Shown: one piece after another, positions 25,221-39,521 of the stretch
How the letters are laid out: the number at the start of each line of letters is the position of its first letter
Position numbering within the stretch: position 1 is the stretch's first letter
DNA from: Cunninghamella blakesleeana
Lineage: Eukaryota; Mucoromycota; Mucoromycetes; Mucorales; Cunninghamellaceae
Direction: 5' to 3'
DNA: 64,000 nucleotides
Assembly (NCBI GenBank): GCA_017871115.1
Contig: JAFCIZ010000001.1
Span: 1,903,501 to 1,967,500, forward strand
Made by a program: the position numbers and the translations under genes
Notes under the pieces: model-generated
The model's input: the letters and a program-made list of their open reading frames with translations, nothing else
Told to the model about the DNA's origin: nothing
Database searches by the model: none

Positions 25221-26591
25221 ATTGATATGATTTTATTTTAATTAAAGTGATCATAATTTTATTTATAAATATATACAGTTCATCATTTATTATTTAGTTT
25301 ATTATTCATATTTGTATCATAATTTTATCTACTATCAAATATATACTTTATATATATATATTAGTATATTGGGTGTATTCCTTATTTTTTTTTATATATT
25401 CGATTCTTTTATTTTCTTTATGTTTTATTTTATTTAATTGTTTTATTCTCTTTTGGCTTGCCTTTTTTGCATTAGATTCGTAAAAGATAATCTTCATGCT
25501 GATTTTCTTTTACAATCTTTTCATTGCCTATTTATATAATAATATCTTAAATAAAAATAATACATTAACTGATATAAGATAGAGAAAAATATATTAAAGA
25601 GGTTGAAAAAGAAATAACTGAGTTAATTTTTCTTGCATGTTTATTTTTTTTCAAAGGAATTATGTTTTTTGTACTGAATGCTATTTCTTTTATGATATAT
25701 GTAATTTTTACTATATTCTACATGTTTGTATATAGTGTAGTATAATGAGATTAGTCTGTATATAATTTGCATTATTGAATTAATATAATAGATTTATTAG
25801 CTTTTAGGGTGTTACTGTATGGCTCCTGAATGTGCTTTTTTTTAATTATTGATAAGCAAAACTTTAACTTTTATTTTTCTAATATTTTTTAATAATGCGA
25901 TTAAAAAGAGTTAATAGATTAAAATAGAGAAAAAAAGGAAAGGTACAGCAATTAAGCAAAGTAACAAAAGACAGAATAAAAAAATATTATACTTAAAATA
26001 TTTTGAAAGAATAAATATAGGAAAAAAATAAAGTATTACTAGATGACCATTTTAAAGCTGGTTTTACTTATTTTCCCATTCATTTTTTATATAACCAGTT
26101 CCTTTTATTTCATAAATATCTTTACCCTATTCTAATTTATTTTGTTGTTACTAGTTTTTAAACTTGAAGTGTTTTGAAAAAGAAAAAATAACTTTTATAA
26201 CAAAATTGAAATTAATCAGAATAGAAGTAATATAGATCACTTATTAAAATATCTTTATTTTGGGTATTTTTTCAAGAAAAAAATAAAAGCAAAGTCAGAG
26301 CATTAAAATATTTTTTTATTTCATTTCATTTTAATAGTATAATTATACTTTTAATGAAAAGGGAAATATGTCCTAATATTTGTCCATTACGGAAGATAGA
26401 AACCTTGAGTGATAGTAAGCGACTCAGAGCCAGCTAAAAAGAAAAATCATGCATTTTGGACTAATTTTTTTTAACACTGAGTTTTAAAGGTAAAAAACTG
26501 GTCACGATTTTTTTAAAAAGATTTTTTTTTATCTTTTGCCCTTTTTTTTTCTCATTTTTTTTCTTTACCATTAGAAAAAAGAATAAGAAAA
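25221..26591. other. 1.4 kb intergenic region, channel / elp1
   Basis: AT-rich spacer between tandem genes. A few stretches of mixed composition (about 26380-26460) carry no open frame of protein-like composition. The last 100 bases before the elp1 ATG are T-rich, as in a core promoter. Confidence 0.5.
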
Positions 26592-28098
26592 ATGCGTAGT
26601 CTTCAGCTTATTGGTCATAAATCATATGGGCTTAGTAGTCAAGATAATCATTCTAGATCTTTTATTACAACAGATCCCGAATCTAAAGCAATTTTTGTTG
26701 CTTTACAAGATGAACAACAAAATAGTATTCGTGTTATGATCGCTACTGAAGAATCAAACTTTGACTTTGTGGAAATGGCAAGAACAAATACTTCAGGTCC
26801 TATTATCAGTTTTACTTATTTATGTGATTCTCAAGCCATATGTATGGGTACAAAAAATGGTGATATTATGTTACTACACAAGGAAAAATTTGACTCTGGC
26901 GGAGAAGTGGTAAAAAAATATAATATTATATATATATATATATATAATTTATAAACAAAAAAAAAAAAAAAAAAAAAAAAAAATACCAACTAGTATATAT
27001 ATATATATATAGTTAGAAATTGTTGGCTCGGTAGATTCTGGTTTGGAAGCTATGGTGTGGAGTCCTGATTACGATTTAGTTGTTCTCGTTACTGGTAAAT
27101 GAATATACATAAAATAAAAAAAATGACAGGCTGCAATAATAATAACAATAATAATTATGCAAATATTTATCTCATTTTCCATTTTATCATTTGTATTATT
27201 TTATTATTAGGTGTAAAAAATGTTTTGGAAATGACCCAAGATTTTGATACTATAACGGAATTCCCTCTTCATGTTGAAGAACAGGGTGAAGGTAATAGCT
27301 CAACATTTAATTAAAATATCATTTTACCAAGATCATCAACAATATCTATAATACGAAATAATAATAGGATATAACTAAACATATATATATATATTTAATA
27401 CATAGGTGTTCAACATAGTGTAGGATGGGGTAAAAAAGAAACACAATTTCATGGGTCAGAAGGAAAACAAGCAGCTTTACGAAAAGTAGATACTAGTAAA
27501 TTTACAACTTCTCCCGATGATGATCAATCAGCTCGTATAGCATGGCGTGGAGATGGTAGTTATTTTGTTATTTCCGATATTGATCCTAAAAAAGGTAATG
27601 AAGAAGGAAAAACAAAATAGAAGAGAACTATTATATAAAATTGAAAACAAATGGAAAAAGTGAATTTCCACATAAATATTTATATATATCGTATTATTAT
27701 TATTATTATTATATATAGAGGCTAGAGTTCTTCGTATTTATAATCGTGAAGGTACATTACAAAACACCAGTGAACCAGTCGATCAATTAGAACATGTGCT
27801 TGATTGGAGACCTTCAGGCAATTTGATTGTATCTAGTCAACGTTTACCACACCGTCATGATATTGTATTTGTAGAAAGAAATGGTTTAAGACATGGGGAA
27901 TTCACTTTACGTGAAAAAAACGATCATCGTGTTTTAGAAGTATCTTGGAATGCTGATTCGACTGTATTGGCCGTTTGGTTAGAAAGTGACAAACAAAAAT
28001 CAGGTAAATATTATTTACATTTATTTTTTAAAAGAAATAAAAATAAAATAGTGGTAAAAGTCAATGAAATACATGTACTTTTTTAATACTAATACTCT

Positions 28099-28132
<34 letters not shown>

Positions 28133-31100
28133 GATATAGTTCAACTCTGGACAATGAATAATTATCATTGGTATATGAAACAACATATTATTTTACCTCA
28201 AAAACAAAATATTATTGGATTTTCATGGGATACGGAATTACCTCTTCATGCCCATATTGTTGGTAGTGGTAAGTAGATAGCTACTTAATATAATTTTTTA
28301 TGTTTATATTAATTATTAAATAATCTGTTTTTTTTTTTTTTTTTTATTTTTATTTGTTATTATTAGATGGCCGTTACCATGCTTACGATTTTATCACAAA
28401 TATACTTACCAGCACATCTACTGATCATGGAAACTCTGGGTATATCGCTGTCGTTGATGGTGGTAAGTATTATACATACATACATACATACATATATTCA
28501 TACATACATAGTAATAATAATAATAATGAATTTTTAATTTAATTTCTCAATTCTTTATTTAAACTTTTTTTCCCTTTAGATAATGCACTTATGACACCTT
28601 TCAATTATCAAAATGTACCTCCACCTATGTGTTCTTTAAAAGTAAATACTAATAAAAATATTCAACAAGTATCTTTTGGTGATAACCCCCTTGGTACTAG
28701 TATAGCATTATATACTACTGAAAAATTAGAGTTTTGGGACCTTCCTCCTACTGGAAATGGTGAAGCTAAATTGACTGGTACATTAAATTTACCGTAAGTC
28801 TTTTATTCTACTTTATTTTTTATGAATTCTATATTTATTCGTTTATTTATTTAATTATTTTTAGTGAACAAGGTGATGATATGGCAAATCCTCTTAGACA
28901 TATTACTATATTAAATGATCATCAATTACTCTATGTAACTTATGATCAGCTTGACCAATGTGATCATTTATATTTAGTTGATTTTACAAAGGGTGAAGAA
29001 CAAAGTGCAAATGCAACTAGTGTTCCATTTGATGGTTGTATTGGACAAGTGCATTATAATGCTGTAACTAAAGATGTAATTGTCGAAAGTGAAGATGGAG
29101 CTATATTTGAAGGTATACATATAAGTACAAATACAAATATAAATACAATTTAAAAAAGAGAATGTTATTGACAATATATATTTATTATATATATCTATTA
29201 ATTTATACAATAGTAAAATTGGACGATGGAATTACTTTTACTCGTATATTACAACTCCCTGCATTTTGTTCTTGGATAGCTACAGCATTAGTTGGAAGTT
29301 CAGATGATAATAAAGAAAGAGTAATAATTGGATTAACTGATAGAAGCAAGTTATATGTCAACGACCGTTTAGTTTCCTCTGACTCTACTTCATTCTGTCT
29401 CAGACATGACTGGTTAGTTTTTACAACAACAAGTCATACTGCTCGATTTATTCCTTTGGATGTATCTTTAGATGGTAATTGACTATATAAAATGAATTAA
29501 ATTAAATTAAAAAGAATAGTGATAATGATATTCATTAAATAATCATAAATCTTTTTTACAGAATTTAAACTTTCTGATGACATACCAGATGCTAATGATG
29601 AATCTCATCGACGGGTTGAACGTGGTTCAAAAATTGTATTAGCTACTCAATCTAAATCTAACTTAGTATTGCAGGTAAATCAACCATATATTTATTATTT
29701 ATATCTTTTTTTAGTTGATGAATAATCTTTTATTTGCCCTTATTCATAAATATATTCTACTATTAATTCATATATTTATTATTAGATGCCTCGTGGTAAT
29801 TTAGAAACGATCAGTCCTCGTGCCTTTGTTTTAGCTTCTATTCGTGAAGATTTGAAAAAGTAATACTTAATATATAAATGTATAGAAAAAGTCGATACAT
29901 ATTAAATATAGGAAAAAATGAAAAACTAATAATTAATATATTTATAAATTTCTATTTTACATATAGTCTCGACTATCGATCTGCCTTCATCACCTGTAGA
30001 CGAAATCGCATTGATCTTAATATATTATTTGATGAAAATCCTGAACAATTCTTTAGTAACATTGAACGCATTATTGAACAAATTCCCGAAGTAGATTATT
30101 TGAATTTATTCTTATCTAACTTGAGGTACGTAATTATTATTATTCGTTTTTATTTTTTATTATATTTTATTGTATATTTTAAAAAAAGAATATGACTTAA
30201 TGACATTAACTAAATGAAATTATTTAATTTATAGAAATGAGAATGTAACTATTACCATGTATAAGCATCGGGGAACATTAGCAAATACAAATACCATTAA
30301 TGATGGCTTGTAAGTATAAATATATATATATTAGAAATGGAAAAGGTATCATGTAATTAATAATTACTGCTGTTACTTTCATTATTTTATTTTTAATTTT
30401 TTTTATAAAAATATAGGTTAGAAAACAAAGTCAATAACATTTGCGAAGCTGTACGTACAGTATTAATGGAATCTGACCGTGATCGATATATGCAATCTAT
30501 TTTATCAACATATGTTAAAAGTTCACCACCTGATTTAGAATCAGCTCTTACCTTATTATCTGAAATTAGATCAACTAATTTGGCTAAAGCAGAAGAAGCT
30601 CTTAAATATACCATCTTTTTATGCAAAGCTGATAGTTTGTATACAATTGCTCTTGGTATGTATAACTTTCCTATGGTTCTTATGGTAGCGCAACAAGCTC
30701 AAATGGTAATTAATAATGATAATAGTAATAATAATAATACTATATTATCTGCTATATAATTTTTTTTATTTTTACTTACATTCACTTTCATGTTTATATT
30801 TATATCTGTATATATATATATATATTTTCAGGACCCACGTGAATACTTGCCTTTCCTTCAAGAGTTACAAAACTTGGATAAATACTATCAACGATTTAAG
30901 ATTGATGATCATTTGAAGCGACATGAAAAGGCTCTTAGAAACTTAGCTTTGGCTGGTGACGATAGATTTGACGAATTAGTTCAATACATGCAACAACATC
31001 AACTTTATTTGATTGCTTTAGAAGAATATGCTAATAAGATTCCACAAAAGAAGGTAATTTTATATTAACATATGCATGTACGTATTTTGGATTTTTTTTA

Positions 31101-31903
31101 AATATATATATATATATAATTTATATAAATTAGGTTATTTTAAGTAAATATGGTGAATATTTAGACCAAACTGCTGCCTACGACGAAGCTGGAATTGGTA
31201 ATTCTACAAAATAGTTGTGAAAAAAAATAAAAATATGTAACACAACTCACAAATTGTATTTAAATTATATTTTAAATAATGCTTTTAAATAACATTTTAT
31301 TAGTATATACTTTGGCCGGTTCATTGGACAGCGCATTAAATTCTTATCGTTTAGCTGGATCTTGGAGAGAGGTATTTTCGCTTGCAAAGCAATTATCATT
31401 CTCTACAGATGATATTCAAGGATTAGCTTATGAAATTATCAGTAAATATTATATTAATAGTTAAAATATATACAAATGCCTATATATGCTTCAACTAAAT
31501 TTAATATTGATTATTTACTATTTATTATTTATTAGGTTATTTAAGAGATAAAAGAAGATTTGACGAAGCCGCTACTGTTGCAAAAGACTATATCAAAGTA
31601 CGGATATGCATATATAAATTAATATATTATTTGATTAAAAATATATTAATTTAATAACCATTTTTGATACTTATTAGGATATTGAAGAAGCTGTCGATTG
31701 TTTATTAAAAGGTAGCCATTGGCAAGAAGCATCTCGCTTGGTAATCATCAACCATATACAAGTCTTTTATAATTTTATTATTTAATAATTTTATTAATCA
31801 ATAATTTTATTTTTTTACTTTTGCTTATTTTTTTTAATAGTCTTACACAAATGAACGTCCCGATCTTATTGAAACACACTTAAAACCAGCTTTAATTGAA
31901 GGT

Positions 31904-31943
<40 letters not shown>

Positions 31944-32620
31944 CATTTCATTTTTTTATTTTATTATCAATTTTTGGATTGGGATTAATGGCATTGCTTT
32001 GTTATTTTTGCTACTAATATTTATAGGTTATACACAGTTAGATGAAGATATTGATGAAATTACAACACAATTTAACAAACAAACAGCGAGATTAAAAGAA
32101 TTACGTGAGAAGAAACCTGAAATACGTAAGTGTTTGTAAATATTATATATTTATAAAAGTTTCATATTTAAATATCTTGGACTAATTATAATTTTTATAA
32201 AATTTAAAATAGCTCAAGACTTGCCTAATGATGATACGTTAGATAATATTGATATGTTCTCAGATACTACCTCTATGTACAGTCAGTTCACGAGATATAC
32301 TCAAGCTTCTTCAAGAGTATCAACCGTTTCAAGCTCTTCTCGCTCCAGCAGGTAATTATATTTTTATTATTGAAAAATTATAAACTAATTCATTTTTTTT
32401 ATTTTATTTACTTTTTTTAAAAAAATTATATATTAAACTACTTTAAAACTAACCACATTTTTTCAAAAATTTTACTTTAATATAGAAAATCTTCAAAACA
32501 AAAGAAAAGAGAAGAGCGAAAGAGGGCTAGAGGTAAAAAGGGAACTGTATTTGAAGAAGAATACTTACTCAACTCACTTAAAAGACTTTATGAACGTTCA
32601 AATCAATTACAAAGTAAGCT

Positions 32621-32663
<43 letters not shown>

Positions 32664-33078
32664 ATACTAATAATAATAGGCTTTTGTTAATTTATATAAT
32701 ATTAATTCTAATTTCTATTTATTTTTTATTTTTATATTATAATAGATGATATTGGTAATATTTTAAAGGCTATGGTTCCATATGGATATATTGATGAAGC
32801 ACGCAACATTCAAATTAAATTTGAAGGGTTCCTTAAACATCTTGAAAAGTCTATAGATACTATATTTGTCCCATTACAATTAGCAAATGCCATGGTAATA
32901 AAAAAAATAAAAAAATAAAAAAATTAGTAAAAAATGCTCATCTATCTATCTATATATTTTATTTCATTTAAAAATATAGTTTACATCAGCTGTTGAAATG
33001 GAAGAAGCAGCCAAACTACCCACTCAAATTGAAAAACCAGTTATTGCGAAAGTTCAATGGAAATTACAAATTTTGTAA
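26592..33078 (+). CDS. elp1: Elongator complex protein 1
   Basis: Twenty-six exons: 26592-26909, 27013-27094, 27211-27291, 27406-27594, 27719-28003, 28140-28268, 28367-28462, 28580-28793, 28865-29112, 29214-29474, 29562-29674, 29786-29859, 29967-30125, 30235-30309, 30417-30705, 30832-31053, 31134-31197, 31304-31441, 31536-31597, 31678-31740, 31841-31901, 32027-32125, 32213-32351, 32486-32613, 32746-32894 and 32980-33078. They join in frame to 1278 residues. The N-terminal half is WD40-like (for example MVWSPDYDLVVLVTG and LDWRPSGNLIVSSQRLPH). The C-terminal half is helical and TPR-like (LKGSHWQEASRL). Near residues 1154-1173 lies the basic tRNA-binding motif KREERKRARGKKG, followed by EEEYLLNSLKRLYE. 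Elp1 scaffolds Elongator, which modifies wobble uridines (mcm5/ncm5) in cytosolic tRNAs. It is convergent with wdr91, 168 bases apart. Confidence 0.95.
26957..26983. repeat. poly-A run in elp1 intron 1
   Basis: About 27 consecutive A residues followed by a short TA tract inside the first intron of elp1. Confidence 0.9.
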
Positions 33079-33246
33079 AATATATTTATTAAAAAAACGA
33101 TTGTGTATTCATATTAAAAAATAAAATAAAATCATATATTCAGATTTGTTATTACTTTTTTCTCTCTCTCTTTATTTCATGTTGAAAATATATATATATA
33201 TATATTAATTTTAATGACAATGATGATAATAATAAATGGATATAAA

Positions 33247-34728
33247 TTAATAGCATGTCTTGATTAAATTGGTCACTTTAATACTACCATCCATGTTTCC
33301 CATTAAACAAGCATTTGCTGTACTGGTCCAATCAACAGTAGTAATTTTATTATAAATAGGCTGTTTTCCAAATTGCAATATAGGTTTACCATCAGAACCT
33401 TGATATATAGTTCCTTGTGTTTCACCAGATTTTTCGGGTATAGCTGATAATGGTGAGGTTAAAGAAGGATGATGGTTATTATTTTTAATTAAATTAGTAG
33501 ATGAAGATGAAGATGAAGTTGATGAGGATGTTGATTTGATAGATGATGAAGATATAGATGACGATATGGTATTAATAGGCGACGTTGCACAAAGAAGGTA
33601 ATCAGTATCAGAACTAAATACAACCATTTGTGATCTAGGCGAGACAGAAAGTCTTGATTGCATAACGCCATCATCTGCTGTGATAGAAGGTAATCGTGAT
33701 GAACGTGATGAAGAAACAGACGTACGCGAAGAAGAAGACCGATTTGATTTTGGTCTAGGAGGTGTAGCGGATACTTGTGTAGATAATGAAATGGAAGGTT
33801 GAGATAGTGGTAAAAATGCTGGCGGGGGTGGGAATCCTTGTAATTGAGTATTATATATGCTGACACCAGGTTTATGAATAGACCATTGCGATAATTGACC
33901 ACCATGATCAATGGTATAAATAGATGTTTCATCAAAACTAAACTGTGCCATACACGCTGGCTGTTTAGATACTGTTTGCCATTCTACAATAGAATTCATT
34001 GTCCTTACATCTATTTGTATAAAGATAAAAATACATAAGCAACTCTGTAAGTAATTAAATATATATATATATATATATATATTAAAAAATAAATAAACTG
34101 TGTATGAAACTTACCAAATATTCTCATAGTACCAGCTCCATCACCAACAACAAGCATTTGACCATTATGATTATGTTTGATAGTATTTACATCAGTACAA
34201 GCTTCTTTTGCATCTAATTTAAATAAACCCTATAATAATAATAATAATAATAATAGAAAAAACGAGCTAAGTAAACATTTATTCGACTTTGTATTATTTA
34301 TTTTATTTTATTGTTTACCGATGATGACATGCTTTTTAAGTTCCAAGCTACTAATGCACCTTGATTCTTTATATTTTGCTTAATTTTATTATTGGATGCT
34401 GCACATATTATTACAGGTTCAACAGGACTGGAAGAAAGTTGAGTGACCCTATAATATATAAATATGTATAAATATATGTAAAGAAATAAAATATATTAAT
34501 ATATCTGTACAGCCCACAAAATATAAAAAAACTTTCTACTAAACTTATTAAGCTTACCATGGATATTTATCAGTTGTATTAAATTCTTGAACCAAGTTAC
34601 GATTATCCGTATTGTATACACGAATAGTTCCAGTATCAGTTCCAAGGAATAACTATTTGAGGTATTAAAAATATGTTTAGTAAAGATCATTAATTAGCCT
34701 TTTTTTCTATATTTTTTATATGGAACAA

Positions 34729-34801
<73 letters not shown>

Positions 34802-36837
34802 TTATTTTTGACTTACAAATCTATCGGATCTGGCATCCCATTCTAATGATAAAATATTTGAAGTATTGCTTGTTAACTTTTGGGGACTGTATGATAAACC
34901 TTGATAGCTCCAAATTCTATTTATTTATTTTTTAAAATATATAAAATATAAGAAATAAAATAATATAATATAAATTAGATATCGATATAGTGATTAAAAA
35001 AAATTATAAATAATATACGTTTTTTAGTATTATTACCTACCTGACAATATTATCCATATCACAACTTGCAATTAAATTTCCATGAGTAGAGAATTTTGCA
35101 TGAGTAATAGCCGAAGCATGCTCTGAAAACTCCTCATTACTAACGACGACAAACAAATCTTCTAATTCAGTCGTAGCTTCATTACCAGTTGCTGAAACAG
35201 GTGAATCAAAATGATTATCTTGATTATTTTCATTATTATTATTATTATTATTTTCATCTTTATGATCTGTGCTATTACTATCGTTATTAACTTGCTCATT
35301 CTTTTCAATATTGTTTATTGTTATTTCAGTTAAATTGTTTTCGTTTGTATTGTTTGCTGTAGTAATTGTTGATAATGATGTTGAGGAAGATGATGCTATT
35401 GCGTCAACCTTGTTACCATTTGTTTTATTTTGGTGAGAATTAGTCAATGAAGCAGCTCTTCTTCTTATTAGTGATATACCATCCGTCATTTCCTTTCTGG
35501 TATCTACCAACTTGATCATTTTGAAACATATATGTACGTGTATTAATAAAAATAATCTAATATATATCCTTTTTATCATTATCATTATTATTATTATTAT
35601 TGGTATAATTTACCTGTACTTTGAGTTTAGCCACTTCATTTTCTTTCGCTTCCATCATTGCTTTTAAGTGATCCACAGTAGACTTCAAGGTTTCAATTTC
35701 CGTTTGCTGAGTTTTTCTTTGTGCTTGATCCACATTAAAGGCTAGTAAACTTGGAAGCGCTATTTTTTTAAAAAAAATTTTTGAATAGAATAAAATTAAT
35801 GCAACTTTCTTTTTGATATACATGTATTTAATTAATTTTTTTATTAACCCATATAAATAACAAACTTACGCATATTTTGAAAAATAGTCGATAAAAAATT
35901 GAATAATGAAGTAGTATAATTATCAACCCATTGTTTAGTAAAATATGTTTCAAAAACAGGATCAGTGTTTGGTGTTTTAACATATGCTAATGCTATATAT
36001 ATAATTTAGATTAAGTTTTCATATGATTTATCACAATTTTTTAACCACAATTTTTTTTCATTATTTATATATTTATTATTACCAAACCACTGAGACCATT
36101 CAGGTTTTCCATGCAATTCAGGGCCAAAACTTTCAAAAAACTCTTTTACTTTATCGCGTTTTTTATGTTGAACAGCTATTTATATAAATAATAAAGGGTT
36201 AAAATAAAAAAACATATATATAATATGTTAATAAACTCACAGCATATTATAAAGATACATCCTTTTTACTTATTTATTTTAAAATGTTTTATATATCTTA
36301 CCATGAACAAGATAGTGTCGTAGTAAACAAATTTCAAATTTTTTAACTGTACCATGAAACCTTGTATCTAGTCGAGAAAAAAATCTTATATCCAAATATC
36401 GATAATATTCTATTAATCCATGTACATCACCATTGGTGATAAAAGATTGCAATTCATCAAGGATTTTATCTACCTTAAATGTTACAAAAAATAAAATAAA
36501 AAGATTGTATATATAAAAGTTGTGAGATATAAAAGTTGCAAACAAGTATTAATAACATTTATAATAATTATAAAAACAATATAATATATTACTTGAAATC
36601 CTTTATCTTTATCTACTCGACTTTCAGTTTCTAATGCTCGAAAAGTATTGGTGAATCCTCTAAACTATATAGACATAAATAAATACATATATGTAATTAA
36701 GATCTAGTCAAACTTTTTTATAAATGTATCATCAATAAATATTCTATTCCTTTTAAATATATATTTATATTTATATATTAATAACTTACTAAAAGATATT
36801 CTTTAACAAGATCATCCACTTGATAAAGCGAATTCAT
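33247..36837 (-). CDS. wdr91: WDR91 orthologue (endosomal PI3P regulator)
   Basis: Twelve exons: 36790-36837, 36593-36664, 36302-36473, 36083-36175, 35870-35992, 35614-35759, 35041-35510, 34817-34916, 34558-34652, 34319-34448, 34115-34229 and 33247-34010. They give 775 residues. Residues 1-165 form the LisH-like helical region of WDR91 (VKEYLLFRGFTNTFRALE, DKGFQVDKIL, FSRLDTRFHGTVKKFEICLL, TYFTKQWVDNYTTSLFNFLS). A coiled coil follows (QRKTQQTEIETLKSTVDHLK), then an Asn/Ser-rich linker. WD40 repeats come after that, such as HAKFSTHGNLIASCDMDNIV, SLEWDARSDRFLFLGTDTGT and TTVDWTSTANACLMGNMDGS, with a long Ser-rich insertion in the last blade region. In animals WDR91 binds Rab7 and limits PI3-kinase activity during early-to-late endosome conversion. 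The role here is inferred from similarity. Confidence 0.9.
34728..34803. repeat. (TTA)n microsatellite in wdr91 intron
   Basis: About 25 uninterrupted TTA triplets occupy nearly half of the intron between wdr91 exons 8 and 9. This is the longest perfect trinucleotide tract that I see in the window. Confidence 0.95.
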
Positions 36838-37467
36838 TTTATTAAAGAATAATGAAAAAAAAAGGAAAGAATAAAACTAAAAAGTACTGAAAAAAATTGT
36901 GATTTAAATTTTAAAATGATAGTGCTTAAACTCCGCGCTACTAATGAGTTTTTTTATGGGTCTATTTAAACTTTATGATCAGTATGATTACTGTTTCATT
37001 TTAATGATTTAATATATATTTATTTATTTTAAAAAAGAAATACAAATCAATATAACCAATATATATATATATATATATAATAGAATAGCTAATATTTTAA
37101 TTTTATTTTTTGATATCTTCATTATTTTGATATTTTTATTATTTTTTTATTTTCAACAAAAAACTATTATTTACATAAAAAAATAAATATAAAAAAAATA
37201 GATAAAATGTTATATATATATATATATATATACTATATATTTTATATATATACATATATAAAAACAATATAAGTCAAATTTGTTAAAATAAGTGAAAAAA
37301 AAAAAAGAAAGAAGAAGATGAAAAAAAATATGAAGTTTGATAAGATTAATAATAATAAAAATGAATAATGAATAATTTTTTAACTTGTGGAAAAATAAAA
37401 AAAATCCAATTCATTTCTAACACAAAAAAGGAGGAAAGAAAATAAGAAAGCAAGTGAAAAGGAAAAT
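36838..37467. other. intergenic between wdr91 and pub1
   Basis: About 630 very AT-rich bases with TA tracts (about 37060-37080 and 37211-37260) between tandem leftward genes. No gene was seen. Confidence 0.55.
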
Positions 37468-39487
37468 CTAGATATTTCCGCCAGCATTGTATTGGTCATA
37501 CAAAGGTTGTTGACCAGGTTGAGCCCAATGAGCAGAAACACCAGGATTAGCTACTTGACCAGCACCGCGATGAGGGTCTAATCCTTAAAAAAGGAAGAAA
37601 AAAAAAGAATTACATTAAATCAATTAATTGCCATCATTGCCGTAACCATAAAATAAAGAAATATATACATATATATATATTATCATTTACCACCATGAGG
37701 ATACATTTGGTTGTTATGGCCATTAACATGGTGCCAGTTTGGTTGTTGGTGTTGTTGGAAACCACCGTGGTTTTGCCAGCCAGTGGGGGGACGATCTTTA
37801 CCCCAAGAAAGCTACAATTAAATAATAATTATAATTATAAATAAAAAAATGCATTGTTAATATAACGAAACATTTTTGCATAATTTCATCCTGCTGTTTT
37901 CATTATTTTATTTTAGTTTTTATGGTATAATTACTTTGGCAGGGCGACCGTGAATAGAAATGTTTTGTAATTGAACTAAAGCATTAGCAGCGTTTTCATG
38001 AGTATCCATCCTAAAAATAATACATGTATATAATTATATTAATAAAAAGGTGATATTGAAAATAATCATAATCACGATTATATTATATTTATATGCAATA
38101 AACTTTACTTGACGAAAGCAAATCCGCGATCAGCTTGTAACTTAATTTCTTGAACAAAACCAAATCTTTGGAAAGGTTGTAAAAGATCGTTTTCTAATAA
38201 AAAGATTAAAAAACAAATAATATATGAATATTAGAAAATGGGTTGTTCTAAGGGTATACTATTTTTAATATAAGTATCTTAATAAAATTTAATAGTTACG
38301 GGTAGTTTCAGGCTGTAAATTGCCAACATAAACACTTGTGACATACGCAGGGGTTTGATGAACAGCAATTTCATAAGGTAATTGTTGTCCAGGTTGAGGT
38401 GGAGGAGTAGCTGTTTGACCTATATATCATTTAAAAAGTTTTTTTTTAAAAAAAAAAGCCGTTTATAAATATTTAGTACATATCATTACCACCTACTTTA
38501 TTATTATATGATTCTTATTTTTATTATATATTATGCTAGTACCTTTTTGGGTAGCCCAGTTACAACGGATAGCACGTGAACCGAGCCATTCACCATTCAT
38601 AGTAGCAATAGCTTGTTCGGCATCAGTCTTATCACGGAAAGCAGCAAAACCAAATCCTCTTGATTTTCCAGAAACAGGATCCCACATAACATGAGCTTCA
38701 CTATTTTATCACAATCCCCAAATAAAAAATAAAATAAAATTCATAGTATTAATATTTATATATATATATAAAAGAAAATAATAATAAAAAAGATGTATAA
38801 AGACTTACGACATAGTACTGAATGCAGAGAAGGCTTTGACTAACATTTCATCAGTGATTTCAGGAGCAAGATCACCAATAAATACGTGGAAATGATTTGA
38901 GGTATCTTCTTTGGTTTGGGCACCAGGTTGAGCCCAATTTACTTTAATTTCCTGTATAATATTCACCATCAAATATATAAATGAAAATTAAAATAACCGA
39001 TAAATTAACCTGTCATATAAGATTCATTATTTTATATTATATTATTTTATCCTTTTTATAATATTACATGATTGAAAATCTTGCGACCGTTCATATCTTG
39101 AATAGCTTGTTCAGCAGCACGTTGGTCAGCATATTCAACAAAACCATAATTAACACCAGCCTATCAAAATAGATATTGAAATAAATATAATAAAATAAAT
39201 AAAAAATTTATCACGCTGTATGATTTATATTTCACTGTTATCATTTTATTTATATTTACATAAGGACCGTGTCTTTTAACCTATAAAGTATAAAATAAAA
39301 ATAAAATAATAATAAAATATATTCATTTTAGTCATAGTATATTTAATATTGGTAAACGGGTCAAAAAAACTTCTTACAATTACAATCTTAACTTGGGCAA
39401 CAACACCAATGGTAGCAAAGATTTCTTGTAACATAGTTTCAGTTACTCTATTTTATATAAATAATAATAATAATAATAATAAAAATG

Positions 39488-39521
<34 letters not shown>

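Noticed and set aside
33489..33935. 148-codon minus-strand frame overlapping the last wdr91 exon
   Set aside because: It is an out-of-frame shadow. The other frame continues the WD40 protein from the upstream exons.
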